DNA of 64,000 nucleotides from Prodigiosinella confusarubida (GTDB taxonomy: Bacteria > Pseudomonadota > Gammaproteobacteria > Enterobacterales > Enterobacteriaceae), in the NCBI RefSeq assembly GCF_002847015.1, contig NZ_CP025085.1, positions 3,968,001-4,032,000 on the forward strand, read 5' to 3'. The position numbers and the translations under genes were made by a program. Shown here piece after piece: positions 59,046 to 64,000 of this stretch (position 1 is the stretch's first letter; each line of letters starts with the position of its first letter). Below the pieces are notes generated by a model, which saw only the letters and a list, made by a program, of their open reading frames with translations, was not told the origin of the DNA and did no database searches.

Positions 59046-59939
59046 ATGCAACTGCGTAAACTGGCACTCTCACTACTTCTGATTGGTACCGCGAGTAGTC
59101 TGGCTCATGCAGATGACCTAACTGGCACCCTGAAGAAAGTGAAAGACAATGGTGTTATCGTTATTGGCCACCGTGAATCATCTGTGCCATTTTCTTACTA
59201 TGATAACCAGCAGAAAGTTATCGGTTATTCTCAGGCGTACTCCAATAAAATTGTTGAGGCAGTCAAAAAGAAAATAGGTGCACCCAATCTTCAAGTAAAA
59301 CTTATTCCTATTACTTCTCAAAACCGTATTCCATTATTGCAAAACGGGACGTTCGATTTGGAATGTGGTTCTACAACCAATAACCTGGAACGCCAGAAAC
59401 AAGTTGATTTCTCCGATACTATTTTCATTATAGGTACGCGTCTGCTAACCAATCGAAATTCAGGTATTAAAGATTTTCCTGATTTAGCGGGTAAAGCCGT
59501 TGTGGTAACAGCCGGTACTACTTCTGAAATTCTGCTGAATAAGCTCAATGACGAGAAGCATATGAAAATGCGCATCATCAGTGCCAAAGACCATGGCGAC
59601 TCTTTCCGTACACTGGAAAGCGGACGTGCCGTAGCTTTTATGATGGATGATGCCTTGTTGGCCGGTGAACGCGCCAAGTCAAAAAAACCTGACCAGTGGG
59701 TAATTGTTGGTACGCCACAGTCACAGGAAGCCTATGGCTGTATGCTGCGTAAAGATGATCCCCAGTTCAAGAAACTGGTCGATGACACTATTGCTCAAAT
59801 TCAAACCTCTGGTGAAGCAGAAAAATGGTTTGATCGCTGGTTCAAACAGCCAATTCCACCTAAAGGTCTGAACATGAACTTCACGCTGTCAGATCAAATG
59901 AAAGCATTATTCAAGGCACCGAACGACAAAGCGTTGTAA
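59046..59939 (+). CDS. gltI: GltI, glutamate/aspartate-binding periplasmic protein
   Basis: GltI is the solute-binding protein of the GltIJKL ABC importer. The 297-residue precursor has a signal peptide cleaved around residue 22 (TASSLAHA-DD). The mature protein has the family-3 binding-protein motifs VGHRESS-like (IGHRESSVPFSYYDNQQKVI), IPITSQNRIPLLQNGTFDLE and CGSTTNN. The 3' untranslated region probably yields an SroC-type RNA. Confidence 0.98.
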   Translation: MQLRKLALSLLLIGTASSLAHADDLTGTLKKVKDNGVIVIGHRESSVPFSYYDNQQKVIGYSQAYSNKIVEAVKKKIGAPNLQVKLIPITSQNRIPLLQNGTFDLECGSTTNNLERQKQVDFSDTIFIIGTRLLTNRNSGIKDFPDLAGKAVVVTAGTTSEILLNKLNDEKHMKMRIISAKDHGDSFRTLESGRAVAFMMDDALLAGERAKSKKPDQWVIVGTPQSQEAYGCMLRKDDPQFKKLVDDTIAQIQTSGEAEKWFDRWFKQPIPPKGLNMNFTLSDQMKALFKAPNDKAL

Positions 59940-60085
59940 ACGAATTAATAATGAAAATAAGGGCAGTTTTTTCTGCTTTATGATTGCTGATTCGTGGCAA
60001 GACAGACAGGCATAGGGTGGTCGTTCCCCACCCTGTGTTCATCGCCACTCATCAATCTTCAGGGTAGCTTCGCTACCCTTTTTTT
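59940..60085 (+). ncRNA. Probable SroC-type small RNA in the gltI 3' region
   Basis: The gltI-gltJ spacer contains two hairpins: AGGGTGG/CCACCCT (60014-60034) and, 26 bases on, AGGGTAGC-TTC-GCTACCCT (60061-60079), followed by a run of seven Ts. A strong terminator inside an ABC-transporter operon is the arrangement from which SroC, the GcvB sponge RNA, is made in E. coli and Salmonella. The 5' end would be set by RNase E processing and cannot be placed; the span given is the whole spacer up to the T-run. Confidence 0.55.
60061..60085 (+). terminator. Terminator between gltI and gltJ
   Basis: AGGGTAGC and GCTACCCT form an eight-base-pair stem with a TTC loop, followed directly by TTTTTT. It would end much of the gltI transcript, giving excess binding protein over the membrane and ATPase subunits. 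It lies 14 bases before the gltJ start. Confidence 0.85.
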
Positions 60086-60098
60086 ACCGGAGTTTGTT

Positions 60099-60839
60099 AT
60101 GTCAATAGATTGGAACTGGGGTATTTTCCTGCAAGCCGCCCCGTTCGGGAATACGACTTATCTCGGGTGGATTATTTCTGGCCTTGAGGTCACGGTGGCC
60201 CTCTCCTTATGTGCCTGGGTCATCGCATTTATACTGGGTTCGCTCTTCGGTATTCTACGTACCGTACCTAATCGGTTTATTGCCAGTATCGGTACCTGTT
60301 ATGTTGAACTTTTCCGTAATGTCCCACTAATTGTACAATTTTTCAGTTGGTACCTGGTTGTGCCAGAGTTGTTGCCTTCCAGTATTGGTACCTGGTTTAA
60401 AGCTGAGTTAGATCCCAACATCCAGTTTTTTGTATCTTCCATGCTTTGCCTCGGCATGTTTACTGCGGCTCGTGTTTGTGAACAGGTACGTGCGGGCATT
60501 CAGTCTTTGCCGAGTGGACAAAAAGCAGCAGGACTGGCGATCGGACTGACGCTAATACAAACCTACCGTTATGTGTTACTGCCGAACGCCTATCGAATCA
60601 TTGTGCCGCCGCTGACATCTGAAATGCTCAACCTGGTCAAAAACTCAGCCATCGCGTCTACTATCGGTCTGGCCGAATTAGCCTCGCAAGCCGGGAGATT
60701 GCTCGATTATTCTGCCCACGCCTATGAGTCTTTCACCGCGATTACACTAGCTTACATCGGCATCAACACCATTATCATGCTTATCATGCAAGTGGTTGAA
60801 AGAAAAACCCGTTTGCCGGGTAATATGGGGAGCAAATAA
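60099..60839 (+). CDS. gltJ: GltJ, glutamate/aspartate ABC permease
   Basis: GltJ is one of two permeases of the GltIJKL importer. The ATG at 60099 ([20 protein letters not shown]) with CCGGAG upstream gives 246 residues, equal to E. coli; the open frame to 59994 runs through the terminator and is not used. The His/Glu/Gln permease features are [13 protein letters not shown] and [20 protein letters not shown] (EAA loop). It has about five membrane helices. It ends two bases before gltK. Confidence 0.97.
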   Translation: MSIDWNWGIFLQAAPFGNTTYLGWIISGLEVTVALSLCAWVIAFILGSLFGILRTVPNRFIASIGTCYVELFRNVPLIVQFFSWYLVVPELLPSSIGTWFKAELDPNIQFFVSSMLCLGMFTAARVCEQVRAGIQSLPSGQKAAGLAIGLTLIQTYRYVLLPNAYRIIVPPLTSEMLNLVKNSAIASTIGLAELASQAGRLLDYSAHAYESFTAITLAYIGINTIIMLIMQVVERKTRLPGNMGSK

Positions 60840-60841
60840 GT

Positions 60842-61516
60842 ATGTATGATTTTGACTGGAGCTCAATCGTACCGGGTCTCCCCTACTTGTTACAAGGACT
60901 GGGAATTACGTTCAGAATTACCATTACAGCCATAGTTTTCGGCATTATTTGGGGAACTGTCCTGGCAGTGATGCGTCTATCACCACTCAAACCCGTACGC
61001 TGGTTTGCCAAACTTTATGTAAACCTGTTTCGTTCAGTACCGTTAGTGATGGTGCTGTTATGGTTCTACCTGATCGTGCCTAATTTATTACAAAATGTAT
61101 TTGACCTTTCACCGAAAACCGATATTCGGTTGGTATCCGCTATAGTGGCCTTCTCATTATTCGAGGCAGCCTATTATTCGGAAATTATCCGTGCGGGTAT
61201 TCAGAGTATATCCCGCGGTCAATCCTCGGCAGCCTTGGCTCTGGGAATGACACATTGGCAATCCATGAAGCTGGTCATTCTGCCACAAGCGTTTCGCGCC
61301 ATGGTTCCATTATTGCTGACACAAGGTATAGTCCTGTTCCAGGATACCTCGCTGGTATATGTACTCAGCCTGGCTGATTTCTTTCGCACCGCGTCCACTA
61401 TCGGTGAGCGTGACGGAACTCAGGTTGAGATGATTTTGTTTGCCGGATTTGTTTATTTTATTATCAGCATTTCTGCATCGATGCTGGTCAATTACCTGAA
61501 GAAAAGGACGGTTTGA
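60842..61516 (+). CDS. gltK: GltK, glutamate/aspartate ABC permease
   Basis: GltK is the second permease subunit, 224 residues as in E. coli. [19 protein letters not shown] and the EAA loop [20 protein letters not shown] are the family hallmarks. Five hydrophobic helices can be counted. Its stop overlaps the gltL ATG by one base (TGATG). Confidence 0.97.
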   Translation: MYDFDWSSIVPGLPYLLQGLGITFRITITAIVFGIIWGTVLAVMRLSPLKPVRWFAKLYVNLFRSVPLVMVLLWFYLIVPNLLQNVFDLSPKTDIRLVSAIVAFSLFEAAYYSEIIRAGIQSISRGQSSAALALGMTHWQSMKLVILPQAFRAMVPLLLTQGIVLFQDTSLVYVLSLADFFRTASTIGERDGTQVEMILFAGFVYFIISISASMLVNYLKKRTV

Positions 61517-62241
61517 TGATTTTCCTGAAAAATATTTCTAAATGGTATGGTCACTTTCAGGTTCTTACCGACTGTTCCACAGAAGTAAAAAAAGGTGAGG
61601 TAGTCGTCGTTTGCGGGCCGTCTGGCTCTGGAAAATCGACACTAATCAAAGCCGTTAATGGCCTGGAACCGATCCAACGAGGGCAGATTGAAGTTAACGG
61701 TATTATTGTTAATGACAAACGGACCAATCTGGCTCAGTTACGTTCCAAAGTGGGGATGGTATTTCAGCATTTTGAACTGTTTCCTCATCTTTCCATTATC
61801 GATAACCTCACACTGGCGCAGATTAAAGTGCTCAAACGCCAGAGTGAGCCAGCACGCGACAAGGCACTGAAATTACTGGATCGTGTTGGGTTATCCGCAC
61901 ATGCCAATAAATATCCAGGCCAGTTATCCGGTGGTCAGCAGCAGCGTGTGGCCATTGCCCGAGCCCTGTGCATGGACCCGATAGCCATGTTGTTTGATGA
62001 ACCAACCTCAGCGCTGGATCCTGAAATGATCAATGAAGTGCTGGATGTCATGGTTGAACTGGCGCAGGAAGGGATGACCATGATGGTCGTCACTCACGAA
62101 ATGGGCTTTGCCCGTAAAGTGGCACACCGAGTCATTTTCATGGATGAGGGCAAAATCATTGAGGATACGCGTAAGGATGATTTCTTTAGTAATCCTCAAT
62201 CCGAGCGAGCCAAAGATTTTCTGGCGAAAATACTGCATTAA
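61516..62241 (+). CDS. gltL: GltL, glutamate/aspartate ABC transporter ATPase
   Basis: GltL is the ATP-binding subunit, 241 residues from the ATG at 61516 ([20 protein letters not shown]); an in-frame TTG one codon upstream is unlikely to be used. Walker A is GPSGSGKST, the signature LSGGQQQR, Walker [15 protein letters not shown], and the switch histidine is in VVTHEMGFA. It ends the operon. Confidence 0.98.
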   Translation: MIFLKNISKWYGHFQVLTDCSTEVKKGEVVVVCGPSGSGKSTLIKAVNGLEPIQRGQIEVNGIIVNDKRTNLAQLRSKVGMVFQHFELFPHLSIIDNLTLAQIKVLKRQSEPARDKALKLLDRVGLSAHANKYPGQLSGGQQQRVAIARALCMDPIAMLFDEPTSALDPEMINEVLDVMVELAQEGMTMMVVTHEMGFARKVAHRVIFMDEGKIIEDTRKDDFFSNPQSERAKDFLAKILH

Positions 62242-62247
62242 GCCTTC

Positions 62248-62276
62248 CAGCGAGAGTGTCATCGACACCCTCGCTG
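62248..62276 (+). terminator. Hairpin at the end of the glt operon
   Basis: CAGCGAGAGTGTC and GACACCCTCGCTG form a 13-base-pair stem with one A-C mismatch and an ATC loop, six bases after the gltL stop. The tail CTTCTCC has few Ts. It lies between converging gltL and ybeL. Confidence 0.6.
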
Positions 62277-62295
62277 CTTCTCCATGACCAGAAAC

Positions 62296-62778
62296 TCATG
62301 GTTGGAAAGGCTGCCGATGAAACTGATTGTGAGAACACTTAGGACAAAGTGGCAACACTTCCGGGGTATAAAACGCAATATGATGATGACACTTCTCACA
62401 AACCAGATTGCCTAACCCGACGACTTCACCACTATTATAGATACCATGGTGGTTGACATCTTTGAAAATTTCCCGCCATTCAAGCTGGGTTTTATCTGTG
62501 ATATCCGCCAGTTCCTGCCATAGGCTTTCTTTAATCACCCGCATAAATACACTATCAGTAACCGCCTCCTGATTTTCTTCATAGCTACGGGCAAACTCTT
62601 CCAGATCGCGCCGTATCGCCTGCATCACCAGTTCAATTTCTTTCTGCGTCAGCTCATTGCTTTCCTGTAACATCTTCCTGGCATTAGACACCAGGCTATC
62701 CAAATCCCGCTCACCATTCTTCAAGTGTTCGGACACTGAAGACATCAGTTCACGGTAATAGTGGGCGACTTTGTTCAT
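62296..62778 (-). CDS. ybeL: YbeL, zinc-ribbon-containing conserved protein
   Basis: The 160-residue length equals E. coli YbeL. A long helical N-terminal part (about 1-110, ending near EWREIFKDVNHHG) is followed by a C-terminal zinc ribbon with CEKCHH and CPKCSH pairs. It is cytoplasmic, with no signal or membrane segment. It is divergent from leuS and converges with gltL, as in E. coli. The function is unknown. Confidence 0.93.
   Translation of the reverse strand: MNKVAHYYRELMSSVSEHLKNGERDLDSLVSNARKMLQESNELTQKEIELVMQAIRRDLEEFARSYEENQEAVTDSVFMRVIKESLWQELADITDKTQLEWREIFKDVNHHGIYNSGEVVGLGNLVCEKCHHHIAFYTPEVLPLCPKCSHNQFHRQPFQP

Positions 62779-64000
<1,222 letters not shown>

Overview
The window is a conserved, collinear stretch of an enterobacterial chromosome. 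Every large gene has a close Escherichia coli counterpart, and the order follows the E. coli segment running from tolB back to leuS. Differences from E. coli include a chemotaxis receptor between ybfE and fldA, a small EamA permease after kdpE, a NagE without its IIA domain, a long TudS-DUF1722 form of YbgA, and the absence of nei, dtpD (ybgH) and nagD from their usual places. Together with ERIC elements and moderate GC content, these point to Enterobacterales, perhaps a Pectobacteriaceae genus such as Pectobacterium, Brenneria or Dickeya. The genus is an inference.

Layout. 1-4.0 kb (minus): ybgC-tolQ-tolR-tolA-tolB, the Tol envelope system, with tolB cut by the window edge. 4.0-7.2 kb (minus): cydA-cydB-cydX-ybgE, the bd-I oxidase. 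7.2-8.0 kb: an AT-rich control region with a degenerate ERIC element. 8.0-17.7 kb (minus): sdhCDAB-sucABCD, the succinate dehydrogenase, 2-oxoglutarate dehydrogenase and succinyl-CoA synthetase supercluster, divergent from gltA (18.3-19.6 kb, plus). 19.8-25.4 kb (minus): ybgA(rudS-like)-phr-ybgI-pxpB-pxpC-pxpA. 25.5-34.5 kb: ybfA (minus), then kdpFABCDE and the EamA gene (plus). 34.5-36.7 kb (minus): seqA-pgm. 37.0-38.3 kb (plus): ybfF and ybfE. 38.3-40.0 kb (minus): the chemoreceptor. 40.4-41.7 kb (plus): fldA and fur. 41.8-45.1 kb (minus): glnS and nagE. 45.6-48.8 kb (plus): nagB-nagA-nagC. 49.1-50.7 kb: asnB. 50.9-51.5 kb: six tRNA genes. 51.6-52.8 kb (minus): ubiF. 53.0-58.7 kb (plus): miaB, then ybeZ-ybeY-corC-lnt. 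59.0-62.2 kb (plus): gltIJKL with a probable SroC RNA between gltI and gltJ. 62.3-62.8 kb (minus): ybeL. 63.1 kb onwards (plus): leuS, cut by the window edge.

The cluster joins most of the oxidative TCA cycle (gltA, suc, sdh) to a quinol oxidase (cyd). It also carries envelope maintenance (tol, lnt), potassium homeostasis (kdp), amino-sugar use (nag), glutamate/aspartate uptake, iron control (fur) and several translation genes (glnS, leuS, miaB, ybeY, tRNAs). I found no phage, insertion sequence, CRISPR array or toxin-antitoxin locus, and no convincing novel defence or biosynthetic system. The points most worth following are the rudS-like/phr operon with a perfect palindrome in front, the IIA-less NagE, structured spacers inside the sdh-suc operon, and candidate 3'-UTR small RNAs.
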